Shown here one piece after another: positions 1 through 12,608 of a DNA stretch of 64,000 nucleotides. Under the pieces are notes generated by a model. It did not search any database. It worked only from the letters and a program-made list of their open reading frames with translations, and was not told the origin of the DNA. A program made the translations under genes and the position numbers. This DNA comes from Symsagittifera roscoffensis. Its lineage: Eukaryota; Xenacoelomorpha; Acoela; Convolutidae. The stretch covers positions 37,643,436-37,707,435 of the forward strand of contig NC_087068.1 of the NCBI RefSeq assembly GCF_963678635.1, read 5' to 3'. Within the stretch, counting starts at the first letter, position 1; each line of letters begins with the position of its first letter.

Positions 1-63
1 GTTTTTATAAGAGACACCATAAAATTTTGCATGCAAGGATACAGATAGCGCCTCTAACAAGGT

Positions 64-396
64 TCACCTGATTGCTGCTTTCAATTCCATCAAACCACTC
101 CATTTCAAACTGTCAATATGAGCAGTTGTTTCCCAAACAAAGTCGCAATTGTGATTCCAAAAGATATACTGGCCAAACACTGCCTGTGCCGAACATTGAA
201 AGGAGGCATTGCTGTTCAGGCAAGCTTTAAGGAAACTGTTTCCATCAGTGTCACAATCCTCACTTCCTATAACAAAATACCTTGCTTTGTTGATACTTAG
301 GTAGGTATGCAACACTTCGGTTGAATGCACTTTTTTATTGCTGGCGACTGGTAATGGCTTCAGCTGAACACTGATTCTCGCATGAACAAAGACCAC
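64..396 (-). CDS. possible host gene exon, unknown protein (partial)
   Basis: A 110-codon open frame on the minus strand whose translation looks protein-like: mixed composition and five spaced cysteines (residues about 48-95). I do not recognise a family. The frame stays open upstream of the GTG at 394-396 to an ATTTAAATCAG sequence at about 417, a plausible 3' splice site, so this is probably an internal or terminal exon rather than a whole gene. At the other end CAG/GTGAAC overlaps the stop codon and could be a 5' splice donor leading out of the window. The candidate acceptor lies in the terminal repeat of the foldback element at 417-1135. Coding status is uncertain. Confidence 0.35.
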   Translation of the reverse strand: MVFVHARISVQLKPLPVASNKKVHSTEVLHTYLSINKARYFVIGSEDCDTDGNSFLKACLNSNASFQCSAQAVFGQYIFWNHNCDFVWETTAHIDSLKWSGLMELKAAIR

Positions 397-416
397 CGAC
401 CCATAGCCAATACAGT

Positions 417-1135
417 GCTGATTTAAATTAACCGGACAAAACGAACAAAACTTGAATTTTTAAACGCGTATTTCTCAAAGTTAAGATAAGACAAGTAGTG
501 AAAAGAACAAAAGTTGCTTAGAGTTTCACCAGAAGTACTATGGAGCAACTTTTTCTCCAAAACTCTCAGCCAACATTCTTCCCGAAAAATGGGTCCATTT
601 TCGCTTTTTTCAATTTATCAAGAACTACGCTGCAAATGCATTGTTAATAGATAAGAAATCTATATCACAAGAAGCGTTTTACACATCCCAACAAAGATTT
701 GGAATGATTAAAGTTCCAAAAATCTGTAAAAGGGAAAGTATTCTAAGTTGATAGTCAAGAAATGTATTTTTACTATATAAATTCCAAAATTTTTGCTTAA
801 AAACAAAATTCAAACAATTTGCGCACATTTTTTGGAGATTTAATTTTCCAGAACTTTGTTGGGATGTGTAAGAGGCTTTTTGCGATGTAACTTTCTCATC
901 TATTAACAAATTAGTTGCAGGGTAATTCTAGGTAATTAAAAAAAGCCAAAATGACCAATTTTTAAGTTAAAATGTTGGCTGAGAATTTCGGAGAAGAAAT
1001 TGCACTATAGTATTTCTGGTGACATTCTAAGCAACTTTTGTTCTCTACAATTTTTGTCGAAACTTAACGCAATTTGAGGAAAACGCCTTTGAAATTTCAA
1101 GTTTTTGTCCTTTTTTCCGGATAATTTAAATCAGC
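417..1135. mobile_element. foldback (near-palindromic) DNA element, about 719 bp
   Basis: The two halves are inverted copies of each other along nearly the whole length. The tips match (GCTGATTTAAATTA at 417 and its complement ending at 1135). Internal blocks also match in inverted orientation, for example around 508-580 against 970-1045, and the ACACATCCCAACAAAG block near 682 against its complement near 860. Identity of the arms is roughly 75-80 percent by eye, so the copy is old. There is no transposase frame; the 76-codon frame inside is a by-product. No clear target-site duplication was found. Confidence 0.75.
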
Positions 1136-3581
1136 GTTGTAAATACCAAATTTGAGGGGAAAGCGAAAGGAAACAAAGTTTTCCAAAAGATGCAAAATCT
1201 CTTTTTTGGCCTGTTTTTTCAAGATTTTGCCTGCAGCAAAGAAACTTTGGTCAAAATAAGGTCTTTATTGTGATTTGCCAGAGCTCGACAAATCAATTTG
1301 GTCCACGTAATTAAAGGGTCGATAAAATTTTGCCTAGTTTTTTTTTATTCATTTTTTGTACTATAATTTTTCCAGTTGTTCAATACTAAAGTTAATGAAG
1401 TCTGATTTTCCCTAATACTGATTTTCCTGTATCTCAACATGCAGCCTTTGGCCCAAACCATGTGAAGCCGATAGCCTGTCACCCAAAACATCTAATGAAT
1501 TAAATATATCAACAATTACTAATTAAGTTGTTTTTGCTTGATTGTTACTATGATATAAGTAGTTCTTCTGTAGGAAACAAACTAGCCGTGTGATGTTTCT
1601 GTTAGTTAAACCTAAATAAAAACTGGTTAATTGCTCCCTTAATTTATTAAGATTGCCTTCTATCTTGTTTTTGTCAAACTTTTCGATTTCATTGATTCTG
1701 ATTTCCGAGTTAATTTGTTATTCGTAATTTTCGCAGAAAGAAAAACACTTTTTAAATTTTTTTTATAGTATTTGGCAGATACTGATATTCTTAGTTCAAA
1801 AAGGTTATCTATTTTCTGAGATTTTAGTTCGCGAAACAATGGTGCTTTGAAAATTGTCCAATGGCCCAGGTTGACTTCCATGGGTTGAAAATGTCATACA
1901 ATTCCATAAACTAAGTCTATGAAAAAACATTAATCATAAAAAATTTATACATTATGCTAAAAAGAAGTCATCGAACTTTCAAAGAAAGTTGTCTTGTATT
2001 GTCATAAATAAAAAGAAAATTTTGTCAACAACAAATGCTAGTCATAGATTTTCTTTTAGGGAAATTCTATGACTAGCATTCTTTTGATGGCGGCAGCAAA
2101 AACTCATGTAGTATCGAGGTTTCCTCAAAATAAACTTTTTTTTATAATGGCAACACGAATTTGGTATTCAAATGAACATTTAGAAAAAAAATAGCTTCCA
2201 AAACTTAGTTTTTTGTGTTTATAATGTAGTCCTAGATACACAAGAGTTGATTTTTTTTTCCTTTCTCAGGAACACTTATTTCAAAAACGCTGAAAATGCC
2301 AATTTATTTCGAAAAGGCATGTCTGTGTATTCATTGATCAATTCATGATTAATTAAAAACTCAAATGTTAACAAAAATCACATTTGATCATTTCTGCAAC
2401 ATTCAAAAATTTTAAATGTTTATTATAAAATTTTTCTAAGACAAACCTAAGACAACTCAGGCCATTTCCGATGCATTGTAGTTTGTAGTTGCGAAAAGGC
2501 CAAATCTTTGCTGACTCTAATTTTGAGTATCCAAGGTTTTTGCCACTTGAGTTCGATTACGAACGCAACCCAAACACTTCGAGAAATTAAACTTGAAAAA
2601 ATCAAACTTTTTGGTTTGAGGAAAAATGTTAGTCATACGGTTTCCATATATAAAAATGCCTAAAAATATACCCTTTATGCAATTTTCTGTACTTATGGAA
2701 TTACAGTAAAAGTGTATGATTAGCGTTTTTCAGTATATGAAAAATGTCCGATAAGCTTTTATGATCAATGCGAGAGTCCCATCAGACCCAAATTCTTAAT
2801 TCTCCGTTTGGGCTCGTTACGATCCCTGGTACACTGTATGCTTTTTCTACTCTTTGCAAGACCTGCAAATTATTAAAAAGGTCTATCTCACGCTGTTCAG
2901 TGCTAACTCAGCTTAGTATTTGACGCGTGGTAATACTGATGGGTGGGTAGGTGGTAGTAACTGTTTTTGTGCCTGTGCAACTCTGATTTTCAAAGCACTG
3001 TTTGCGTAGGTTTATCATAGAAAAACCATGCTTAAAGTAATCATCTCACTTTTTGCGTAAATGCATAGCTTTTTAGAAAAGTTTTAGGGTGAGTTAGCCG
3101 AAAATGGATGTCTCAAAAAAGTAAAAATGTGGGACCCTTTTGGTCGGCAGGGCGTCGAATCCTTGAGGAGGAGCGTCCGCCGCCACCTCCCCTAATTCCT
3201 GAACTGGTATGGAAGTTAAACTTTTGTGGAGTTTTTGAAATTAAATAAGTCTTTTACCCACAGATACAAAAAAGACTAGCTGCACGTTTTTTTGACAATT
3301 AGCATAGCTTAAACTGTATCTAGAAGTTCTCACAAAAATAAAAAATTTATTGTCTAATAATTACTGAATATTTGGTCAAAATTTTTTAAAAATTTTTCAC
3401 TAATTCGGTCGATTAGTTTTTTTTCATAATTTCCTTTAAACATTCCCACAAATCATAAACCTCGTGGAATCAGATCTACATTAGAACTTATTATGGGATT
3501 TTCTTCTGATGTTTTATCTCAACAAAATATTGAATACTAACCAATCATACTCCATCAAACTAACAACCCACTTATTTGTAA
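1136..3581. other. AT-rich intergenic DNA, no gene supported
   Basis: No convincing coding region. A short GC-richer stretch at about 3120-3200 could be a small exon but has no supporting splice or homology signal. An inverted repeat at 2034-2080 is listed separately. Confidence 0.5.
2034..2080. repeat. inverted repeat, 20-bp arms
   Basis: Arms 2034-2053 and 2061-2080 are complementary at 19 of 20 positions around a 7-nt spacer. It lies in AT-rich intergenic DNA with no nearby gene, so it may be the core of a small decayed foldback element. Confidence 0.6.
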
Positions 3582-3609
3582 GTGCTGAAACTACTTGTAG
3601 TTTCAGCAC
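3582..3609. repeat. perfect 28-bp palindrome (13-bp arms, 2-nt loop)
   Basis: GTGCTGAAACTAC and its exact complement are separated by TT. No terminator role is expected in this eukaryotic context. It is either a small foldback remnant or chance. Confidence 0.7.
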
Positions 3610-3853
3610 CAGAGCAATTTGGATTAAACTTAGAATACAGTTGTTCTGATTCTGGAAACTAATCGCATAAACCGGTGTACACTAGATCTACTGAGACTAG
3701 GAGATATAAGAGTAAGATTAAGGCTGGTATTAGATTAAGAAGTTGCACGAATCTATCCGGCCAAAAATAAGATAGCGTGACGAGCAGACGGCGTACCTTA
3801 TCTGAAATTACTCTATGAGTATAATCAAAAGGTCATAACTCACTCGTATAACT

Positions 3854-4309
3854 TTACGAACCTGTAGTGAAATGCGCTGGCAGGAAAGAGCCATCCATTG
3901 TTGCTTGCTTAATGTTGATTTTCATTGGTGTTTTAACTGAACAATGGGTAGTCTTGAGAGTGAAGTCCGGAATACTCGTTTCCATTGTGTTGAAGTCACT
4001 TTCAGTCACCTTCAGATTTAAAAATTAATATCATGACGAATTACTTACATCAGACTGATAAAGTTACTGGCGGTATAGCGAACTCACTGGAATGTTTGAA
4101 GCCCCTGTCTGATTAAGCTGACTCTGGAAAATCAAGTTCACCTGAGTCATCACCAAAGCCCTGGTGTTTTCATCTCCTGCATTGAACTCGTCGATTTGTT
4201 CCTGAGAAAGTACAATCTCGCTAGTTGATTCAGTACCAAGACTTGCATAGCTTTTAGTTATTTGCAGAAAAACGAACGCAGTGTTCAGAATTGAAATCAA
4301 CTTGAACAT
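3854..4309 (-). CDS. possible small secreted protein gene, two exons
   Basis: The ATG at 4307-4309 opens a frame with an N-terminal hydrophobic stretch (residues about 2-20) that looks like a signal peptide, followed by an acidic, Gln-rich sequence. A GTGAGT donor at 4082-4087 falls after codon 74 in phase 0. A CTGAAG acceptor at 4010-4015 leads in the same phase into an open stretch of about 51 codons that stops at 3854-3856. Joined, this gives a protein of about 125 residues; unspliced, the first frame stops at 4064. The acceptor is not a strong pyrimidine-rich site, so the exon pairing is inferred. No family was recognised. This is one of only two places in the window that look like host coding sequence. 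Confidence 0.38.
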
Positions 4310-5189
4310 AGCGAATGAAAAAAGGTGAAATTATCAGTTTTTGAGAGAAAACTTCAAAATTGATTTTTTTCCCAAATTGGGCGAAAATCGAAGCGATCTG
4401 AAATTGGTACTCTCGAAAAGAGCAATTATATTTCAGCAAAGAAAAGGCGTCGAATGTTCAGTATATCAAGTCTCGACTGCAATGGGCAAAAAGTAAATAT
4501 TGTTATTGACAGATTAACGAAAACTATCCGAAAATAAAACAAAACTTGTATTCTCGACTTATGCATGACCTTACAAATCGGGAGTTTCCATTTACTTGAA
4601 ATTTTAACAGTTTGCAGAGTAAACAATATCCAGGAATTGGTTGCGCAAGGCTTCAATGAAACCAAACAAAATCGAACCACGAGTCAAACAACTCCAATCT
4701 TGAGTCAAACTGGGTCGAACAATGGCTGTCCAACGGGGTGTAAAAAACAAACAATGCCACAAAGGTGAATTGAATTAGAATAAAGCCAAATTATGAGGCT
4801 TTCAAGGCCGAATCATGTGTCGAAAATGATCAAAACAAGAAGCGACACGGTAACTTTTTTAAATATAAAAAAAAACTGCTTTTTTGAAAAGTTAGCGACA
4901 CCTCTAACTAACCGATTATTTCTGCCAGAGTGTCACATTGAGCCTCAACCAATATCAAGGAAATGCTTAACTCAACTCAAGGTCTAATAGTCAATGGAAC
5001 CCTTTCAAATTTGGAAATGCTGCGACTACGGCAATTTTTTAGATGCGATAATTTTTCTATTGTTCTGATGGTGGTAAGTGGATAACAAGAGAGCAATTAT
5101 GCAATGTCTTACAATTTTTGTGATATATGATTCAATAATCGTTTCACTGGTTCTTTCTTCTAGTGAAACTTATAATTTTGTTATGATCA
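4310..5189. other. AT-rich intergenic DNA, no gene supported
   Basis: Only short frames without recognisable domains; nothing supports a gene, RNA or element here. Confidence 0.45.
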
Positions 5190-8100
5190 AAGCTCATCAA
5201 AATAGTTGCCCTGAATAACATGAAAGGAAATTTAAACTAACGTTAACCCGTTTTTCATCAAAACAGTTGCCCCTCAGCACATAAACTGAAAACGAAACTT
5301 ATGTGTACTCTTTTTACGTGATTGTTATATTCTACGAGGGAAGTTGAAGAAAATGCCCTGCAACACAAAAAAAAACATCATCAAAGTAGTTGATTCTTAG
5401 CAAATAATGCAAAAGCAAACATATGTGCACCCGTTTTACGTAAAAAATGAACAAAACCGAGAGTTTTTGAGTTGAAAAAACCAAAATCAATTGCTCTGCA
5501 ACACAAAAAAAATCATCAAAAAATATTTTCTTCAGCACATAAACTGAAAACGAAACTTATGTGTGCTCTTTTTACGTGATGGTTGGACAGGGCCAAACAT
5601 ATTCTAATAGGGGAAAATTGAAGACAATGCCCTGCAACACAAAAAAAATCATCAAAACAGTTGCCCTGCAGCACATAAATTGAGCAGGAAACATATGTGT
5701 ACTCGATCTAGGTATTTGAACAAAGGCGAGCAATAGCAAATTCGAGCCAGGTAAGCTGAAACTAGTTGCCCTGCAACACAAAAAAAGTCGTCTAAACAGG
5801 TGCCTTGCAGCACATAAACTGAAAAGGAAATTTATGTGCACGCGTTTTACGTGATATTTGACCAAAAGCGAGCAAATTCGAGCCAGAAAGCTGAAATTAG
5901 TTGCCCTGCAACACAAAAAATTTCAGCACATAAATTTAAAATATATTTTATATTACTCCTTTTAAGTGATAGTTGATTAGAGCTTAGCAAGTTCGATTCG
6001 GAAAAACTGAAGAATTTACTGCAACACATAATTTGAAAAGTAAACCTGTGTATGCTTGTTTTACGTAACAATTGAAAGGAACCGAGTGAATTCGAGTCGG
6101 AAATGCTGACAATTGTTGATCTGACTCACAAAAAAAATCAACAAATTAGTTGAACTTCAGGACATACAATGATCGTTTTATGTAATAGCTGAACAAAACC
6201 GAGCCTATTTGTGCTGGAAATCTGAAAATAAAAGACCTGCAACACCAAAAATTTCATCAAAACAGTAACTCTTCAGCACATAAACCGAAAATGAAAAATA
6301 TGGTTACCCGTTTTAGGTGGTAGTTGAACAAAGCCTAGCATGTTCGAATAAGGAAAGTGGAAAAAACTGCCCTCCAGTATAAATTTTTTCATCAAATTAG
6401 TAGCCCTGCAGCACATATCTCGAATTTTTTTGTACTGAAAAAATGTGCAAATTTAAGTAGAAAAGCTGAAGGTAATTGCTCTGCAACACAAAAGAAATTA
6501 ATGAAAATAGTTCCTTTTCAGCACATATATTAAAACAGAAACTTATGTGCACTCGTTTTACGCGATAGTTGAACAGACACTAGCATGTTCGAGTCGGAAA
6601 AGTGAGCAAAAATTGAAATTAGTTGCACAACAAATTTTTTCTTGAAAGTAGTTGCCTTGCCTTGCAGCACATATATTGAATCTTTTGTGTACTGAAAGAG
6701 TTTGAAGCTACAACTCGGCCAAATAAAATAATTAAATTTGGGTCGGGAAAACTGAAATAAGTTGCACAAAAAAATTTCATCAAAATAGTTCCTCTTAAGC
6801 ACATCAATTGAGAAGGAAACTTATCTGCGTTCGCCTTAAGTGATAGCTGAAGAGCGCCTAGCATGTTCGAGTCAAGAAAATTAAAAAAAAGTCTTCAATA
6901 CAAAATTAATAAAAGAAAATAGTTGATCTTAAGCACACGAAATAAAAAAGAACCTTATGCGCATTCGCTTCAAGCGATAGTTGAACAAAGTCCAGTATGT
7001 TTGAGCCGAGAAACCTGATAACGAATGCCCTGCAACACGAAAAAACTCATCAAAAATAGTTGATCCTCAGCACATATATGGAAATATGTGCACTCGGTTC
7101 ACGTGATGGTTTCACAGAACCAAGCGATTTTGAGACTGGAAAGCTGAAAACATTTTCTCTGCAACACAAAAATGTTCATGAAAGTAGTTGTCTTCAGCTC
7201 ATACACTGAAAAATTTTTTATGTGTACTCGTTTTAGGTGATAGTTAAACAGATCGTAGCCTGTTCGAGCCGGGAAAGCTTAAAATATTGCCCTGCAACAC
7301 CTAAAAATGCCTTGTAGCACATAACTTGAAAAAGAGACTATGTATAATTGTTTTACGTGATAATTGAAAAAAAAAAATGAGTGTATTTGAGTCGGAAACG
7401 CAAAAAATTGTTGCCATGACATACAAAAAGTTTCAACAAAACAGTTGAACATCAGGACCTAAAATGAAGATCAATTCGGAATGCACTCGTTTTATGTAAT
7501 AGTTGAGCAGAACCGAGCTTGTTCGTAGTTGAACAGTGCCTTGCAAGTTCGAGTCGGGAAAGCTGAAAAACTTTAACCAGCGGCACAAAAGTTTCCATCA
7601 AAACAGTTGACCTGCCATTAAAATGCAAAGAACTTTTACTCGTTTTACCTAACAGTTGACCAGAACCGGACACATTCGAGCGGAAAAACTGAAAATAATT
7701 GCCCTTCAACGAAACAGTTAGTCTAAAAAACCAGAAACATAAAAACCAGAAAAATCTTATGTGTACTCGTTTACCTGGTAGTTGAACTAGTTAAACAAAA
7801 TTGAGGGAAAATGAAAAAATTTGCCCAGCAACACAAAAATTTTCATTAAAACAGTTTTTCTTCGGCACAAAAACTTAAGAAGAAAGCTAAGTGTCCACAT
7901 TTTGTCTGATAGTTGAACAGATTTTAGCATGTTCGATTCGGGAAAGCTGAAAGACTTGCCAGCCACATAAAAGATCCATCAAAACAGTTCGTCTTGAGCA
8001 CATGAATCGAAAATAAAGTTTATTTGTACTCGTTTTACGTGATAGTTGAACGGAGCCAAGCATGTTCGTATCTCAAAAAAGATGAAAATGCTCGCCCTGC

Positions 8101-10960
8101 ATTGCGAAATTTTTCATCAATAATTGCCCTGTAGCGCATATATTGAGACTTTTGTGTATTGATCGAGTACAAAACTCAACTGGGCCAACAAGATGAGCAA
8201 ATTTTGAGAAAATTGAAAAAAATTGCCCCGCAAAACAAAGATTCATCAGAGCAGTTGCCCTGCAATCGATGAGGTGCTCAGAAAACTTAAGTTAAATTTT
8301 CCTATGAATTATTTTAGAAAAATAAAACATAATCGAACAATGAAAGCTGAAAAAGTTTGAGCTGCAACACAAAAAAGTCATCAAAGAGTTATCCTGCAGC
8401 ATATAATCTAAAAATAAAACCTATCTCTACTTGTTTGACATAATATTTTAAGATAACCAAGCGTATTTGAGCCGGTAAAATCGAAATTTATCGACCTGCA
8501 AGACAAAAAAATCACCATAGCTGTTGCCCTGCAACAGTTGAGTGCTAATGAATTTCAACCTAACTCATGTTAAAAAATTTAAAAAAGAATCGAGAACATT
8601 TGAACCGGGAAAGCTGAAAATGTTTGCCTAAAACAAACAAAAATCATCAAAAGAGTTGCCCTGCAACAGATGAGGTGCAAAATAAACTTATGTTAAGACA
8701 TGTTATGTAATAATATAAGACTAACCAGCAAATACGAGTAGGGAAAGCTCAAAAAAGTTGCCCTACTACACAAAATATTTATCAAATTAGTTGTTCTTCA
8801 AAAATTTAAATTGAAAAAAACTGAAAAAAATTTAAGTGTTTTCGTTTTACATGATAATTGAACTGAGCCTAGCAACCAGCAACCGCTGAAGAAATAAATA
8901 TTTCATCAAAACAAATGACTTGCAGCACACAAAGGGAAAAGGAATTTTATGTGCAACTGTTTTACCTAACAGTTGACAAGAACCAAGCATATTCGAGCGG
9001 GAAAGCTGAAATGAATTGCCCTACAAAACAAAAAGTTTCATCAAAACAATTAGTCTTTAGCACATAAAATTCAAAAAAAACTTATTTGTTCTGGTTTTAC
9101 TGGTAGTTGAACAAAACCGAGATTATTCGAGCGGGAATAGGAGAAAAAATCTTTAAAAAGAACTACTTCAGCGCATAAATTGAAAAAGAAAAATGTTTAC
9201 TTATTTTCTGTCATAGTTGAACAAAAAATAATATATTCCAAACAGGAAAGCTGAAAAATTTTGCCCTGCAACACAAAAAATTCTATCAAATAACTGATTT
9301 TCAGCGCATAAATGAAAAAAATTTGTGTACTTCTTCGTTTTACGTGATAGTTGAACAGAGCTTAGCGTTTTTGAAACGGGGAAAACTGAAAAAATTGCAT
9401 CAAATAAATTGAGAAGGAATTTTTTTGCGTTTTTGTTTCAGCAAATACCTGAACTGAGCAGATTCGAGCGGTAAAGCTGAAAAAAATTGCCTCGCAAAAC
9501 ACAAAATTAATCAAATTAGTTTATCTTCAGCACATAAATTGAAGAAGAACCTTAAGTGCACTCACTACGCGTAATATTTGCGCAGAGCAGAGGAAATTTG
9601 AGTAAGAAAAAAGGTGCAAAAGTTTGCTCTGTAATTCAAAAAAGTTCCTTTCCAGCACATAAAAAAATTTAGGAAATTTAATCGTACTCTATTTAGGTAA
9701 AAGTTGAACAGAATCTAGCATGATCGAGTCGGTAAAGTTGCAAAATTAACCCCTGCAAAAAAATTCATCAAAACAGTTGACCTGAAGCACATAAAGAAAA
9801 AATATATGTGTACTCGTTTTAACTAATGTTTGAACAAAACCGAATACATTCGAGCAAAAAAGCAGAAAATAATTGCCCCGCATCACAAAAAAAATCATCA
9901 AAACAGTTGATTTTCATCAAAAAAATTGTTTAAAAGTGCACTCGGTTTGAATAGTAGTTCAACAAAACTAAAAATATCCCAGCGGAAAAGCTGGGAAAAA
10001 ATTACCCTGCAAACAGAAAAATTCAGAAAAATATCGATTTTCAGCACAATTAGCGATAACGAATTTTATGTGCACTTACTGTACATGACTCTTAGCATAC
10101 TCGAGTCAAAAAGACGTAAAAATTTGCGCTGCACACAAAATAACTTCATCAAAACAGTTGACCTTCAACACATAAATTGAAAAGTAAACTTATGTGCTTT
10201 CGTTTTACGTTTTAGTTGAACAGAATACAAAATATTCGATTCGAAAAGCTGAAAAAAGTTAAACTGCAACACAAAAGTGATCAACAAAACAGTTGACGGG
10301 AAACACAAAATTGAAAAAGAAAATTATATGACCTCGTTTCAGATGATAGTTGAACAGAGCTGAGCGCATTCGAGCGAGAGAGCTGAAAAAATGACCTTCA
10401 ACACTAAAAAGTCCTTCAAAATAATTGATCTTCAGCACATAAAATGAGCAAGAAACTTAAGTGCACTCACTTCTCGTAATTACTAAACATTAAACGTTTA
10501 GTTTGAACAGAACACATCACACTTGAGTCAACAAAAGTTGAAAATAGATGCTCTGCAACACAAAGTTTTCTTTAAATTAGTTCCTCTTCGTAAATTGAAA
10601 AGGAAAGCTTTGTGTAACTTTTTTATGTGATAGGTGAACAAGGAATATCATGTTCGACACGAGAAAACTGAAAACACAAAAAGTTCATCAAAACAGATGG
10701 CCTGCAGCATATAATTTAAAAAAAAAAATACGTGTTTTCGTTTCTTCTAATGGTTGAACAGAAACGAGCTTAATCGTGCGGGAAAGCTGAAAATAAAAGA
10801 CCTACAACACAAAAAAAATTCATCGTAACAGTTGCCTTTCACCACATAAATCGAAAATAAAACTTATGGTTACTCGTTGTACGTTATATTTGAACAGAAC
10901 CTAGCATGTTAGAGTAAAAAAGCTGAAAAAGTTTAACCTGAACTACAAAAAAAGTTCATC
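5190..10960. repeat. degenerate satellite array, unit about 135 bp
   Basis: Roughly 40 diverged head-to-tail units cover 5.7 kb. Recurring blocks in order are: CAGCACATAAA, a short A-rich spacer, CTTATGTGCACTCGTTTTACG, TGATAGTTGAACAGA, GCATGTTCGAG, GGGAAAGCTGAAA, TTGCCCTGCAACACAAAAA and TCATCAAAACAGTTG. Successive CAGCACATAA blocks lie at about 5535, 5669, 5805 and 5924, which sets the period. Within a unit GCACATAA and TTATGTGC are inverted and could pair. The unit shows no coding constraint, and short frames across it are repeat artefacts. Confidence 0.88.
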
Positions 10961-11294
10961 CTTGTTCTAGTTGTCGTATCCAAACGAAAGACATTTTTAT
11001 GGATTCGTATCTTCCAAATAAGTAACAATATAGACAAATAGCAATCGCAAAATTAGGACGAATATTTATTTGCTGTAAAAATAAGAAATAATGCCGATAT
11101 AAGTAATAAAAGAAAAAATCAAAACAAAAAGCATTTCCAAGAATTTTTCCTCAAGTTAAATGAATTTTTTGTCTGTAATCAATGATTATTGCTGATTTTT
11201 GAGTAGATAGTTAAATTCTTTGATTTTGATGTAAATTTGAGAGGATAGCTCAAAGTTGATAAAATTTTCACAGCAACTCTCTGGAAATCTTACT
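10961..11294. other. AT-rich DNA between satellite and duplication
   Basis: The satellite pattern stops and no gene, repeat unit or element is recognised before the tandem duplication begins. Confidence 0.5.
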
Positions 11295-11422
11295 CAAAAT
11301 CTGGTCATGCAGGATCTTGAACTTTGAAAATCATTAAAGAAGTGAAGGATTCAAGAATTTTGCTGGGGAGTTTCCACACATTTGGGTATCGGGTTGGGGA
11401 TAAAAAGAGTATTTGATTTTTA

Positions 11423-11890
11423 TCAAACGGTTTCGAGCAATTTCAATTTTTCGAGAATAAACAAAATTTTTTTCCTTGTCAGGTGTAATTCACCCCTGAG
11501 TTTAAAGCTTTGATGCTCAATACTTGGTTCGAAATAAAATTTTTTCATTGAGTTAGTTTCTCTAAAGAGACCTTTTCTTATTCGAGAAATTTTGTTTTGT
11601 ACATCATAATCGTCCAACAAATTATGAAAAAAGTAAGAATCACCATTTGTTCCGTCAACAAGGAAATTGCACGCACGGAATATTTTTTTGTTTCTTACAG
11701 AGTAACTCGAGAAATTCAAATATTTTTTGAACGATTTTTTTAAATCATGATTAAGGTTTATGAAAAATGATAAACAGTTCACTTTTAGAAAATGTGAAGA
11801 GTTCACTTTTAGAGTCTGGTTGGTCGATTTCCAACAAACAATTTTACTAAAAAAATAATCAGTTCTAATTGGTTGACTTTCTCCGTGCAA
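11423..11890 (-). CDS. uncharacterised 155-aa frame within the duplicated unit
   Basis: An uninterrupted minus-strand frame starting at ATG, Lys- and Phe-rich, with no recognised domain. The same frame occurs in copy 2 of the duplication but there a small deletion shifts the frame near its end (13239-13649). It could be a divergent gene of the same Polinton-like element or a chance frame. The substitutions between copies include several amino-acid changes, which gives no sign of selection. Confidence 0.25.
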   Translation of the reverse strand: MHGESQPIRTDYFFSKIVCWKSTNQTLKVNSSHFLKVNCLSFFINLNHDLKKSFKKYLNFSSYSVRNKKIFRACNFLVDGTNGDSYFFHNLLDDYDVQNKISRIRKGLFRETNSMKKFYFEPSIEHQSFKLRGELHLTRKKILFILEKLKLLETV

Positions 11891-12116
11891 TAGTAAATGA
11901 AAGTCTTTTAATTCTGCTTTTCTTTTACTTTAAAAGTAATTGCTCTACACTTTGTATAACTACTTGAAATTATTTTCAAATGTTTTCAAAAAATCCAATT
12001 TTCAACATTTCAATTTTATTAACTTTTTTTGGACATTTTAAATATCCGAATTTTCAAGGAACCATGTGATTTTTTTTAGGTTTGCTCTATGCTAAATCTC
12101 CCAGTTTTCCTCTCAG

Positions 12117-12608
12117 ATGGTAACACTCAACTGGAATGTGAAAGTGAAGAGCGACGACTGCAGTATGATGTCAAAACGCTGCCCGACATCGCAAGAGTTG
12201 CGTTTGAGGAGCTGTTTTTGTCCAAAATGTAGCTACTGTACTTACAACCAGCAAGAATTGAATTTCCATGCGAGCAAGAAGTACATTAAGTCAACCCCAA
12301 AGTCAACAAATTGTGTATTATGCAGGATAGAATTCCCAAGCTAATATTCACTTCAACAACATCGTTAAAAAAATCACGGGTTGAATGCGAGGAAAACTAG
12401 TGATTCTAATGCTGGTTTGAATAAAATCTTGGACAACGAGGAAGATAGTGATCAGCTACGAAATAAGTTGAATGCCTGTCAACACTTCTTAACGGTTACC
12501 GAGAGAGAAAATGGACGCCACAAGGTATTCAATTTTCAACTTTCAAAACTAGATCCGAATCTACTCAATGAAAATAGGATCAAGTCTTTGAAAAACTTGA
12601 TTGTATAG
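12117..12608 (+). pseudogene. Polinton-type DNA polymerase B, 5' fragment (extra copy)
   Basis: Two short plus-strand frames (12117-12344 and 12381-12608), separated by a stop, encode a zinc-finger-like block (CPKCSYC ... HASKK ... CVLC) and then a region with HFLTVTERENGRHKVFNF. In my reading this is the N-terminal region of the large polymerase proteins of Polinton/Maverick-like elements. It is duplicated at 13876-14367, where it leads into the rest of the polymerase; this upstream copy has no polymerase core behind it. Confidence 0.5.

Noticed and set aside
4565-4987. Short plus-strand frames of 64-67 codons
   Set aside because: No domain, signal peptide or splice context; length is expected by chance.
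5332-7709. Cys- and Phe-rich minus-strand frames within the 135-bp satellite
   Set aside because: They translate the repeat unit itself and break irregularly; no coding signal.
5190-10960. Hammerhead ribozymes or a CRISPR array in the satellite
   Set aside because: The CTGATGA ... GAAA core of hammerheads was not seen, and the units are contiguous degenerate repeats without unique spacers.
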